In this document: piece after piece, positions 1 through 6,844 of the stretch | Layout: the number at the start of each line of letters is the position of its first letter | Numbering within the stretch: position 1 is the stretch's first letter | Assembly (NCBI GenBank): GCA_002430755.1 | Contig: DJCX01000020.1 | Coordinates: forward strand, 21,563-32,114 | Direction: 5' to 3' | DNA: 10,552 nt | From: Flavobacteriales bacterium UBA5939 | GTDB taxonomy: Bacteria > Bacteroidota > Bacteroidia > Flavobacteriales > Schleiferiaceae | The notes under the pieces: model-generated | Seen by the model: only the letters and a program-made list of their open reading frames with translations | Database searches by the model: none | Told to the model about the DNA's origin: nothing | Translations under genes and position numbers: made by a program

Positions 1-92
1 ACAGGACAAGGGAAATCTGCCGCAATTTTATTGAGTTTGATCATCGGAGTGTCTCCAATGGTATCAAGGATGCTGTCGTAAATAGGACGCAT
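1..92 (-). CDS. Cystathionine beta-synthase / cysteine synthase-type PLP enzyme, N-terminal fragment (cut by left edge)
   Basis: Reading the minus strand from the ATG at 92-90 gives 30 complete codons, with no stop, to the window edge. The fragment begins MRPIYDSILDTIGDTPMIKL. The block I-L-D-T-I-G-D-T-P-M-I-K-L-N matches the conserved N-terminus of fold-type II PLP enzymes that make cystathionine or cysteine from serine or O-acetylserine (usual form I-G-N-T-P-L-V-x-L-N). The catalytic lysine lies beyond the window. The extra Y-D-S and the following N-K-I-A-A-D-F-P favour the cystathionine beta-synthase branch common in Bacteroidota, but a cysteine synthase (CysK/CysM) is not excluded. The gene starts 57 bases after the permease stop on the same strand, so the two may be cotranscribed. 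I see no clear promoter in that gap. Confidence 0.8.
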   Translation of the reverse strand, partial: MRPIYDSILDTIGDTPMIKLNKIAADFPCP

Positions 93-149
93 AATATTGT
101 ATTTGGGTTGCCTCTAAGTTACGCAACTATTGCAAGGCTGCTAAAGGGT

Positions 150-1367
150 TTAAGAGAATCTTATGCTCTTTATGGGGTCCAATTTTGAAATCCAGCGCAC
201 CGGGAATCGTAGGACGACAAAAGCTACTGCAAGGAAAGCGGCATTGGCGCAAAGAATCCAAACGAAATCAAAGGTTATCGGGGCTACTGAAATGTAGTAC
301 GTACTTGGGTCTAATTCTATGAGCCCAAACTGCCATTGCACAAAACTTGCTCCCAATCCAATAAGGTTGCCCCAAACCAATCCTTGTACCAGTATACGCA
401 TGCTTAGCCACATAAATACTTGTAAGATCAATCGATCCGAAGCGCCTAACGCCTTTAGCGTACCAATCATTCTGGTGCGGTCTACAATCAACACGAGCAA
501 GGCGATACATAGGTTAGCTACAGCAACTATGAGCACTATAGCCAATACTAATAAGATGTTCGTGTCAAAAAGCTCTAGCCAACCAAAGATCGCAGGGTGG
601 CGGTATTCCAAGCTTTGAACTTGCATGTTGTAGGGAACAATGGCGTTCCAATAGGCAGCAACCGTATTGCGGTGCTCAGGATCGTTTAAGACTATGCTGT
701 AATGGGTTACGCTGTCGTTTCTCCAGCCGTTTAACCGTCGCACGTCCTCAATATCCATGATGATGTGGTTCAGGTTAAATTCGTCCAACCCTGTTTCAAA
801 GGCACTTAATACGACGGCATCTCTTAATCTTGGTGCACTTTGTTGGTCTCTAATAGAAACTAGTACTGCGGTATCACCCACCGATAAGGCCAGGTTTTTC
901 AGTAAAGAACGGGATACATGAATACCATAGCGTTCTTTATTCGAAGACTCTTTTAAAGAAAAGTCCGTAAGAAAGCTATTCATCTTCAGGCTGTCGTAAC
1001 CAATAATTTCAATACCCTCAAAAACATCTTGTGATGGATTGACCAAGAGCGAGGCCTTTCGGATTTCGGCGTGCATCTGCGCTACCAATCCTTCCGATAA
1101 AATTGCAGTTTCTAACGAATCGGAGAGTAAAATAGCGCCGCTCTCACCGGTGCGCCGCATGGAATACTCATTGATATTGATATCCCCTTCTAAACTTCTG
1201 AATTGATCGTTGATGGCATGTTGTAAACCCTTGCCTGAAGTGATCGATAAAATGACAAGTGCCATTCCTAGGGCAGTAGCATAAGTACTTAACTTAAGCA
1301 GTGGTCGAACCACAGAGGGACCCGACGACTTTCGTATCTTTTGCGCTATGGAAAAAGCTTCTTTCAC
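150..1367 (-). CDS. FtsX/LolE-type ABC transporter permease
   Basis: This is a 405-residue inner-membrane permease of the MacB/FtsX superfamily, the subunit type that works with a separate ATPase on lipoproteins or other envelope substrates. One membrane segment lies near residues 26-44. A large periplasmic domain of about 220 residues follows, then three more segments near 270-295, 317-343 and 367-386. This is the classic 4-TM layout. The cytoplasmic loop at 296-309 reads DRTRMIGTLKALGA, the family coupling motif, and G-N-L-I-G-L follows in the third segment. The start is GTG at 1367. The next Met is residue 35, inside the first membrane segment, and residues 4-11 (AFSIAQKI) resemble the family N-terminus, so the GTG is preferred. 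It therefore overlaps the divergent muramidase start by 20 bases. No ATPase partner is in the window, so the substrate is unknown; a LolC/E-like lipoprotein role is only an inference. Confidence 0.85.
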   Translation of the reverse strand: MKEAFSIAQKIRKSSGPSVVRPLLKLSTYATALGMALVILSITSGKGLQHAINDQFRSLEGDININEYSMRRTGESGAILLSDSLETAILSEGLVAQMHAEIRKASLLVNPSQDVFEGIEIIGYDSLKMNSFLTDFSLKESSNKERYGIHVSRSLLKNLALSVGDTAVLVSIRDQQSAPRLRDAVVLSAFETGLDEFNLNHIIMDIEDVRRLNGWRNDSVTHYSIVLNDPEHRNTVAAYWNAIVPYNMQVQSLEYRHPAIFGWLELFDTNILLVLAIVLIVAVANLCIALLVLIVDRTRMIGTLKALGASDRLILQVFMWLSMRILVQGLVWGNLIGLGASFVQWQFGLIELDPSTYYISVAPITFDFVWILCANAAFLAVAFVVLRFPVRWISKLDPIKSIRFS

Positions 1368-2628
1368 TCTTCCGCAATTTAGAACAACTCTTGCGTTATT
1401 CGCAGCATTGATTCTGTGCTTTTCTGCACGCGGTCAAGAAAGTTACCTTCCGGGTATTGCACAGACTGGGGAGTACTACATGAAGTTGACCGAAAAATCT
1501 GTGGCAGTAGTGGCCAATGCGACCTCCTTGTTACCCAACGGCACCCATACCGTAGATCATTTGATTTCGCTCAGCGTCGATGTTCAGCAAGTTTGGGCAC
1601 CAGAGCATGGCTTCAGAGGTGAAGCTGATGCCGGAGAGCATGTGGAGGACGGCCGAGATCCCAAAACAGGTATACCTATTCGAAGTTTGTACGGCAAAAC
1701 CAAGCGTCCACCCACGGATTGGCTGAAAGACTTGGATTGGGTCATCTATGATATTCAAGACGTAGGGGTTCGATTCTACACCTACAGCACGACTTTGAGT
1801 TACGTGATAGACGCGTGTGTGGAAGCCGGTGTTCCGCTCATGATCATGGATCGGGGCAATCCGAACGGTCATTACATCGACGGTCCCATCTTGAAACCAG
1901 GCTTCGAGAGTATGGTAGGTTTGCACCCCATACCGGTAGTACACGGCCTAACCATGGGGGAATATGCTTCTATGGTCTATGGCGAGCATTGGATGCCTTC
2001 GACCGAGAATGAGGAGTGGCGCACGGCCTTTGAGAAAAAAGGTGGCATAGAAGTTATTCATTGCAAAGGGTATTCTCACAATAAAGTCTTCAAGGAATTC
2101 CAAGTTCCTCCATCACCTAATCTGCGCTCCATAGAAGCCATCTGGCATTACCCAAGCTTGTGTTATTTTGAGGGCACACCCATTTCTTGTGGACGAGGTA
2201 CCGATGCACCATTCACCCGTTTTGGTGCACCGTGGCTTGGTGGGGAAGGGTACGAGCATAGATTCACACCTGCGCCAGATCATGGATCGAAGTATCCTAA
2301 ATTTCAAGGAAAGCAGTGCGGTGGGGTCCAATTGTCCCAGGATCTAACGACGGCCCCTACGGAAATCGATTGGATCTATTTGTTTGAAGCCTATGCGTAT
2401 TGGAAAGAAAATGCTACATCCGAGGCTCCGGAATTTTTCAATGCGTTCTTCAAAAAATTGGCCGGTTCAAATGAACTGCAACAAGCCTTGGAAGCTGGTA
2501 TGAGCGTCGAGGAGTGGGTGAAGTCTTATCAAAAGAAAATGTGGTTTGAATACATCGATTTGTTTTACGAATACCAGTCATACCCATGGTTGGACTTTAA
2601 GACCAGTCGCAGCTATCGGGTAGAATAA
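1348..2628 (+). CDS. namZ: Secreted DUF1343 protein, probable exo-beta-N-acetylmuramidase (NamZ family)
   Basis: The 426-residue protein has an N-terminal signal peptide: a hydrophobic stretch at about 13-25 and a likely cleavage after A-R-G at residue 29. It should act in the periplasm or outside the cell. The mature part matches DUF1343. It shows A-P-E-H-G-F-R-G at 84-91, a Y-G-K-T-K-R-P segment at 115-121, DIQDVGVRFYTY at 135-146, then M-D-R-G-N-P-N-G, and a terminal Y-P-W-L-D-F segment. Characterised members (NamZ, glycoside hydrolase family GH171) release N-acetylmuramic acid from the non-reducing end of peptidoglycan fragments; that activity is inferred here by family. Length is normal. 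ATG 1348 is needed to include the signal peptide. TATCTTTTG ends 4 bases upstream and resembles a Bacteroidota -7 box with one extra spacer base, so the mRNA may be nearly leaderless. No MurNAc uptake or recycling genes are nearby. A terminator begins 1 base after the stop. Confidence 0.88.
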   Translation: MEKASFTLPQFRTTLALFAALILCFSARGQESYLPGIAQTGEYYMKLTEKSVAVVANATSLLPNGTHTVDHLISLSVDVQQVWAPEHGFRGEADAGEHVEDGRDPKTGIPIRSLYGKTKRPPTDWLKDLDWVIYDIQDVGVRFYTYSTTLSYVIDACVEAGVPLMIMDRGNPNGHYIDGPILKPGFESMVGLHPIPVVHGLTMGEYASMVYGEHWMPSTENEEWRTAFEKKGGIEVIHCKGYSHNKVFKEFQVPPSPNLRSIEAIWHYPSLCYFEGTPISCGRGTDAPFTRFGAPWLGGEGYEHRFTPAPDHGSKYPKFQGKQCGGVQLSQDLTTAPTEIDWIYLFEAYAYWKENATSEAPEFFNAFFKKLAGSNELQQALEAGMSVEEWVKSYQKKMWFEYIDLFYEYQSYPWLDFKTSRSYRVE

Positions 2629-2629
2629 A

Positions 2630-2652
2630 AAACCCCGCTCGAGGCGGGGTTT
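2630..2652. terminator. Bidirectional rho-independent terminator between the muramidase and DUF2911 genes
   Basis: A perfect 9-bp stem, AAACCCCGC (2630-2638) with GCGGGGTTT (2644-2652), encloses the 5-base loop TCGAG. On the plus strand it is followed by TTTCTTTCT. On the minus strand the hairpin is followed by six T residues, so it can end both convergent genes, whose stops lie at 2628 and 2675. Confidence 0.9.
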
Positions 2653-2674
2653 CTTTCTAAAGTCGAAAAGCGGA

Positions 2675-3487
2675 TTATTTCCAGCCCTTCATCTCTTTCT
2701 CATAGCCAGCTCTGTAAGAATCAGGTGCTCCCATGTCCATGGCTTTTTTACCCTGCTTTAGGGCAGCTTTAGTATCGCCTGCTGCATAAAGAATTTTAGC
2801 CTTTACCCAGTTCGTATACCAGTAATCTGGATCTAACTGCAAGGCGATTTCGATAGTTGCGAGCGCTTTTTCGTGATCGCCTTGACCGCTGTAGTAGTTT
2901 GCCGCATTTCTATATGCACGCTTAGCATCAGATAGTGCTTTTGCTACATTTTTACCGCTTTCGCCATCAGCATCTACTTCTAGGTTAACACTTACTTCAG
3001 TGTTGGCCCATTCAAGGACTAATTCGCCACCCGAAGGATTCAATGATTTGAAGCCTATGGTAAAGCTTTCGTCAAAGTCGCCATTTGCTGCTGGAGCGGT
3101 TACACGAACCACATCATTATCTTGACTGTAACCTGTACTGCCCCAAAGATCAGTTTGGGTAGATAGTATAATGGTCCACTCTTTTTCACCTGGAATGGTG
3201 AAAAGTGCATACTCTCCCACGGGTACTGCCTCACCATTAAGAGTAAAGTCAGTTGAGGCATTAAACTTTACGCAAGCATTCGCACCAGTACGCCATACTT
3301 CATTGAAAGGCACGAGGTCCCCGAAAATGGCGCGTCCGCGCGTAGCAGGACGACTGTAGGAAATGCTAAAGTCCGTGAGACCTATTCTTTGGTCAACGGT
3401 AGCAGTTGGTGACGGTTGAGGTAGTTCTTGAGCTGATGCGCTCCAGCTGAGGCTTAGGGCCAATGCGCCCACGATCCATTTTCTCAT
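2675..3487 (-). CDS. Secreted DUF2911 protein with C-terminal TPR region
   Basis: This 270-residue protein begins with a signal peptide, MRKWIVGALALSLSWSASA, and a likely cleavage after A-S-A at residue 19, so it is exported to the periplasm or beyond. Residues of about 24-170 match DUF2911, a domain of unknown function common in Bacteroidota. Recognisable blocks are I-S-Y-S-R-P-x-x-R-G-R-x-I-F-G, V-P-F-N-E-V-W-R-T-G-A-N and V-P-x-G-E-Y-A-L-F-T-I-P. Residues of about 182-255 form one to two tetratricopeptide-like helical pairs, including Y-S-G-Q-G-D-H-E-K-A-L and L-D-P-D-Y-W-Y-T-N. No enzymatic residues are recognised and I assign no function. It lies 57 bases downstream of ribH on the same strand, with no clear terminator or promoter between them, so readthrough from the TPR-ribH operon is possible. 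Confidence 0.85.
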   Translation of the reverse strand: MRKWIVGALALSLSWSASAQELPQPSPTATVDQRIGLTDFSISYSRPATRGRAIFGDLVPFNEVWRTGANACVKFNASTDFTLNGEAVPVGEYALFTIPGEKEWTIILSTQTDLWGSTGYSQDNDVVRVTAPAANGDFDESFTIGFKSLNPSGGELVLEWANTEVSVNLEVDADGESGKNVAKALSDAKRAYRNAANYYSGQGDHEKALATIEIALQLDPDYWYTNWVKAKILYAAGDTKAALKQGKKAMDMGAPDSYRAGYEKEMKGWK

Positions 3488-3544
3488 GTATATTGTTTTT
3501 AAGGTTGTCGTGAAGTTAAGTTAAAAAGTGCCTTGAAGGTTCAC

Positions 3545-4021
3545 TTATAGGGCCATCATCTTTAATGCGGCAACAGCAGCTTCAACACCTTTGTTGCCGT
3601 GCTTACCACCACTTCGGTCGCGGCTCTGCTCGATGGTGTTGTCCGTGAGCACACAAAAGATAGTGGGTGCGTCGTAACTTAAGTTGAGTTCTGTAATGCC
3701 GTAAGTGACGCTCTGGCAAACGTAGTCGAAATGCTTAGTCTCACCTTGGATAACACAGCCTACCACAATAACGGCATCGGGCTCCTCTGTATCATGAATT
3801 TTACGCGCACCATAGGTGAGTTCAACTGCTCCCGGTACGTCTATTTCTAGAATACCCTCAGGCGCAACACCATGCTGAAGTAGCGTCTTTTTGGCTCCTT
3901 CTGCTAGACCAGAAGTGATTTCATGATTCCACTCAGCGCGAACAATAGCTACGAGTTTGCCTTCTCCTGAAGGAACCTGCTCGTTGTTGGAGCTATCTAA
4001 ATGCTGGTGTGCGGTTGCCAT
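3545..4021 (-). CDS. ribH: 6,7-dimethyl-8-ribityllumazine synthase (RibH)
   Basis: This cytoplasmic enzyme makes the penultimate intermediate of riboflavin synthesis. It condenses 5-amino-6-ribitylamino-uracil with 3,4-dihydroxy-2-butanone 4-phosphate. The 158-residue length is normal for the family. Visible hallmarks are V-R-A-E-W-N at 27-32 (the aromatic residue stacks on the substrate), V-P-G-A-V-E-L at 62-68, V-G-C-V-I-Q-G-E-T-K-H-F-D-Y-V at 87-101 with the catalytic His97, and S-R-D-R-S-G-G-K-H-G-N-K-G from 133, whose arginine region binds phosphate. The first ~20 residues are a variable tail. Its ATG lies 1 base after the stop of the TPR gene, so the two are almost certainly cotranscribed. 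No other rib gene and no FMN riboswitch is visible here. Confidence 0.97.
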   Translation of the reverse strand: MATAHQHLDSSNNEQVPSGEGKLVAIVRAEWNHEITSGLAEGAKKTLLQHGVAPEGILEIDVPGAVELTYGARKIHDTEEPDAVIVVGCVIQGETKHFDYVCQSVTYGITELNLSYDAPTIFCVLTDNTIEQSRDRSGGKHGNKGVEAAVAALKMMAL

Positions 4022-4022
4022 C

Positions 4023-4706
4023 TTATTTCAAGGCAGCAATCACACCTTGGATACCCGCTGCTTGACGTGATTCAGGGTAATCTTCTGCAATTCTTTCGTA
4101 AAGATTAACAGCCTTTGATGCTTCGTCGTTTGCTTCTAAAGCAAGACCAGCTTTCCACAAGAATAATGGTGTGGTAAATGCGTTATCAGTAGACTTTGCA
4201 GCCTTTTGGTAGTAATCAGCAGCATCGTCCATTTGACCAAGTTCTGCAAATGCATCGCCAATAACGCCCAATGCCATTGCACCTGTAGCGGTGTTCGAAG
4301 CGCTGTACTTGTCTAGTGTTTCGATAGCACTCTCGAAATCGCCAGTAGCAAAATAAGCGAGGCCTGCGTAGTAGTGTGCACTATTGCCAGCAGGAGTACT
4401 GCTGTATTCGTCCATGATGTCTAAGAAACCGTAGTTAGCACCGTTACCATTCAAGGCGAGCTCCATAGAGTCGGCTTCAAACCATTTAATAGCCTGTGCC
4501 ATTTCGGTACCTGCTTCAGCGGTTTTAGGAGCGACTACATACGTGTTGTATGCAAAGAATGCTAGAACGACTGCAACAACGGCACCCACAGTGATTCCCA
4601 CTTGTTTAGCGTTGTTTTCCAAAAACTGCTCAGTTTTAGTCAACGTTTGTTCTACACTATCAAATCCTAAGTTATCCTGCTGCGCAGGCGCGTTCTTCTT
4701 AGCCAT
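4023..4706 (-). CDS. Membrane-anchored tetratricopeptide-repeat protein, YfgM-like
   Basis: The 227-residue protein has a short polar cytoplasmic N-terminus and a single membrane segment at about 36-57 (V-G-I-T-V-G-A-V-V-A-V-V-L-A-F-F-A-Y). A periplasmic region rich in helical TPR-like units follows, for example H-Y-Y-A-G-L-A-Y-F-A-T-G-D-F-E-S-A-I-E and A-A-D-Y-Y-Q-K-A-A. This single anchor plus TPR layout resembles YfgM, the SecYEG-associated periplasmic chaperone-like protein of proteobacteria. The match is one of architecture, so function is inferred only. The gene leads the minus-strand operon with ribH directly after it and is divergent from recF. A TATTTTTG box at 4730-4737 lies 23 bases upstream of the ATG. 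Confidence 0.8.
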   Translation of the reverse strand: MAKKNAPAQQDNLGFDSVEQTLTKTEQFLENNAKQVGITVGAVVAVVLAFFAYNTYVVAPKTAEAGTEMAQAIKWFEADSMELALNGNGANYGFLDIMDEYSSTPAGNSAHYYAGLAYFATGDFESAIETLDKYSASNTATGAMALGVIGDAFAELGQMDDAADYYQKAAKSTDNAFTTPLFLWKAGLALEANDEASKAVNLYERIAEDYPESRQAAGIQGVIAALK

Positions 4707-4729
4707 GGTTATATAATTATTGAGTCCGC

Positions 4730-4737
4730 CAAAAATA
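4730..4737 (-). promoter_or_regulatory. Probable -7 promoter box for the TPR-ribH operon
   Basis: The minus strand reads TATTTTTG, an exact match to the Bacteroidota -7 consensus TAnnTTTG. It sits 23 bases before the TPR gene ATG, which would give a leader of roughly 15-20 bases. I find no TTG at the usual -33 distance, so the assignment rests on the -7 box and position alone. Confidence 0.55.
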
Positions 4738-4762
4738 GTACAAATTTTGACTCTAGGAAGCC

Positions 4763-4770
4763 TATTTTTG
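4763..4770 (+). promoter_or_regulatory. Probable -7 promoter box for recF
   Basis: TATTTTTG matches the Bacteroidota -7 consensus TAnnTTTG and ends only 5 bases before the recF ATG at 4776. If used, transcription would begin at or within a base or two of the start codon, giving a leaderless or nearly leaderless mRNA. The nearest upstream TTG is only 13 bases away, short of the usual -33 spacing. Confidence 0.55.
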
Positions 4771-4775
4771 TAGCT

Positions 4776-5891
4776 ATGGACAAGCTTATCATTAGTGCTT
4801 TAGAATTGACTCATTTTAAGAACCATCGTTCAACGCATTGGGACTTCAATGAAAAGGTCAACATCATTACCGGAAATAACGGTAATGGCAAGACCAATGT
4901 GCTCGATGCATTGCATTACCTGAGCTTGACTCGCTCGTACCTCGGATCAACCGATGGTCAGAATATTACCCACGGTGAATCTATGGCGCTGATCAAGGCT
5001 AACCTAGAGCGTAAGGGAAGCGATCACAGTCTGGACATTGGCTTGAAAAAGGGGCAGAAGAAAAAAATCCGTGTGGATGGAAAAGAAGTGGAAAGATTGG
5101 CGGATCACATTGGCTATCTGCCGGTTGTCATGATTTCACCCATGGATAGAGACCTCATTTTGGATGCAGCAGAAACACGTCGTAAGCTCGTTGATGCAAC
5201 CATCAGCCAGAACAGTCGCTATTATCTCAATGCCTTGATGAATTATAACAAGGCTTTAAGTCAGCGCAATACAACCTTAAAATATTTTGCTTCCAACCGT
5301 ACCTTTGATGCTTCATTGTTAGCACTTTACGATGATATAATGGTTGAAGAGGGCACTGTGATATTTCAACACCGTAAAAGCTTCACGGAGGAGCTTCAGC
5401 CGGCCATTCAGCGCTTTTATGAGGTGTTGAGCGGTGGCAAAGAGGAGGTGTCTGTAAAGTACAAGAGTTCACTGCACGAGAAAGGGCTACGTGAGCTATT
5501 GGCAGATAAATTAGACAAAGACAAAGTCCTTCAGTATACTTCTGTGGGTACACATCGTGATGATTTGGTGTTCGAGCTAGGCGGTTACCCGATTAAGCGT
5601 GTCGGATCGCAAGGGCAGCAAAAGAGTTTCTTAATTGCTTTAAAATTGGCTCAGTTTGAAATTGGACGTAAACATTTAGGAATGTCCCCTTTGTTGCTTC
5701 TTGATGACATCTTTGACAAATTGGACGAAGACCGTGTTGCAAATCTTTTGCAACTAGTGAATACCGAGGACTTTGGTCAGATTTTCATTACCGATACCCA
5801 TCCGCAACGCATGAAAGAGCTGAGTGAGACGCTTCAGCTACAGCATACCACTTATGAAATCCAAGACGATGGCACGATCGAAGCGCTCTAA
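4776..5891 (+). CDS. recF: DNA replication and repair protein RecF
   Basis: RecF is an SMC-like ABC ATPase that binds gapped DNA and, with RecO and RecR, helps load RecA at single-strand gaps. The 371-residue length is typical. The N-terminus has the F-K-N-H-R segment and Walker A G-N-N-G-N-G-K-T at 33-40. A conserved central M-I-S-P-M-D-R-D-L-I stretch follows. The ABC signature is G-S-Q-G-Q-Q-K at 277-283. Walker B is L-L-L-L-D-D at 306-311, followed by I-F-D-K-L-D with the D-loop. Near the end comes F-I-T-D-T-H, in the switch-histidine position. All ATPase motifs look intact. The 3' end overlaps the DUF721 gene in another frame, so the two genes are probably translationally coupled. Confidence 0.97.
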   Translation: MDKLIISALELTHFKNHRSTHWDFNEKVNIITGNNGNGKTNVLDALHYLSLTRSYLGSTDGQNITHGESMALIKANLERKGSDHSLDIGLKKGQKKKIRVDGKEVERLADHIGYLPVVMISPMDRDLILDAAETRRKLVDATISQNSRYYLNALMNYNKALSQRNTTLKYFASNRTFDASLLALYDDIMVEEGTVIFQHRKSFTEELQPAIQRFYEVLSGGKEEVSVKYKSSLHEKGLRELLADKLDKDKVLQYTSVGTHRDDLVFELGGYPIKRVGSQGQQKSFLIALKLAQFEIGRKHLGMSPLLLLDDIFDKLDEDRVANLLQLVNTEDFGQIFITDTHPQRMKELSETLQLQHTTYEIQDDGTIEAL

Positions 5892-6168
5892 CGAACAGAC
5901 CATGGGAGAGGCCCTTGGACAGTGGCTCGACCGATACAGGCTACGTCAGGGAACCGACGACAGTCGTGTACTTCAGGCTTGGGATGAAGTTATGGGGCCG
6001 TCAGTGGCCCGCCAGACTTCGAGAAAGAAGGTTGAAAACGGTGTGCTCGTGATTCAATTAGACAGTTCGGTAGTTCGTAAAGAACTGTTGATGGTTAAGG
6101 GAAAAATTATAGTGGCGATTAACGAGCACGTAGGTCGTAATGCGATCAAGGATGTGCAAATTTTCTAA
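5869..6168 (+). CDS. DUF721 (DciA-like) protein
   Basis: The 99-residue protein is a DUF721/DUF721-like KH-fold domain. Family features are the lead N-E-Q-T-M-G-E-A-L-G-Q-W-L, then L-Q-A-W-D-E-V-M-G-P-S-V-A, then L-V-I-Q-L-D-S-S-V-V-R-K-E-L, and the closing V-G-R-N-A-I-K-D-V-Q-I-F. DciA, the characterised member, is the ancestral bacterial loader of the replicative helicase DnaB; a similar role here is inferred. I chose ATG 5869 because residues M-A-R-S-K-R-S-N-E-Q resemble the usual basic start of Bacteroidota homologues. The longer frame from 5824 would add unconserved residues inside recF. ATG 5902 is a shorter alternative. The gene overlaps recF by 23 bases, and its stop shares bases with the convergent trmD stop. 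Confidence 0.85.
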   Translation: MARSKRSNEQTMGEALGQWLDRYRLRQGTDDSRVLQAWDEVMGPSVARQTSRKKVENGVLVIQLDSSVVRKELLMVKGKIIVAINEHVGRNAIKDVQIF

Positions 6169-6842
6169 TCGCTAAGCAGATCGGGACGGCGCTCTTGCGT
6201 ACGCTTTAAGGCTTGCTTCTCGCGCCAAAGTTCTATCTCCTTGAAATTTCCGCTGGTCAGCACTTCAGGCACTTTGTGGCCTCTGAAATCTTCTGGACGT
6301 GTATATACTGGTGGTGCTAGAAGATCGTCCTGAAAACTATCCGTCAGCGCTGAAGTCTCGTCGTTGAGTACGCCTGGAATCAATCTAATGATAGAGTCGC
6401 TAATAACTGCCGCCGCAAGCTCTCCACCACTTAGCACATAGTCCCCTATACTATATTCGTGCGTGATCCAGTGGTCGCGAACACGTTGGTCTATTCCTTT
6501 ATAGTGACCACAAATAATCATGATGTTGCCCAACATACTTAGTTGATTCGCATCACTCTGATCATAACGTTTGCCGTCTGGTGTCATGTAAAGAACAGCG
6601 TCATAGCTGCGTTCTTTCTGTAAGTCTTCAATACAATCTACTAATGGACCGCATTGCATGACCATGCCTGCACCACCGCCGTATTGATAATCATCGACTT
6701 GTTGATGCTTTCCTACACCGTACTTACGAAGCTGATGAACGTGTACTTCTGCAATACCTTTTTCTTCAGCACGCTTTAAAATGCTGTGGGCAAAAGGCCC
6801 TTCAAGTAATTCGGGCAATACGGTGATAATATCTATTCGCAT
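6165..6842 (-). CDS. trmD: tRNA (guanine-N1)-methyltransferase TrmD
   Basis: TrmD uses S-adenosylmethionine to methylate N1 of G37, next to the anticodon, which prevents +1 frameshifting. It is a cytoplasmic SPOUT-class dimer with a trefoil knot. The 225-residue protein is of usual length for the clade. Motifs in order are G-G-G-A-G-M-V at 55-61, Y-M-T-P-D-G at 85-90, C-G-H-Y-K-G-I-D-Q-R at 111-120, the knot segment G-D-Y-V-L-S-G-G-E-L-A at 133-143, and V-I-S-D-S-I with Asp149 in the catalytic general-base position. The C-terminal helical domain holds P-P-V-Y-T-R-P and L-L-S-G/T-G-N-F-like sequence ending in R-R-P-D-L-L. It follows the oxygenase gene by 2 bases. In most proteobacteria it sits with rpsP, rimM and rplS, which are absent here. 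Confidence 0.97.
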   Translation of the reverse strand: MRIDIITVLPELLEGPFAHSILKRAEEKGIAEVHVHQLRKYGVGKHQQVDDYQYGGGAGMVMQCGPLVDCIEDLQKERSYDAVLYMTPDGKRYDQSDANQLSMLGNIMIICGHYKGIDQRVRDHWITHEYSIGDYVLSGGELAAAVISDSIIRLIPGVLNDETSALTDSFQDDLLAPPVYTRPEDFRGHKVPEVLTSGNFKEIELWREKQALKRTQERRPDLLSD

Positions 6843-6844
6843 GG

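Noticed and set aside
294..305. Palindrome around AGTACGTACT as an operator
   Set aside because: It lies within the permease coding sequence near its 3' end, is a single copy, and is short enough to be chance.
319..618. 99-codon plus-strand frame inside the permease gene
   Set aside because: It is antisense to conserved membrane segments and the coupling loop, with no domain or start signal.
1531..1944. 137-codon open frame antisense to the muramidase gene
   Set aside because: It lies wholly inside a well-supported gene, its translation shows no recognisable domain, and no promoter box is visible for it.
3488..3544. Promoter or terminator between ribH and the DUF2911 gene
   Set aside because: TAACTTCA is a poor match to TAnnTTTG, no TTG sits at the right spacing, and no stable hairpin is seen.
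5824..5868. Longer start for the DUF721 gene
   Set aside because: The added residues are the recF C-terminal sequence read in another frame and do not look like the family N-terminus.
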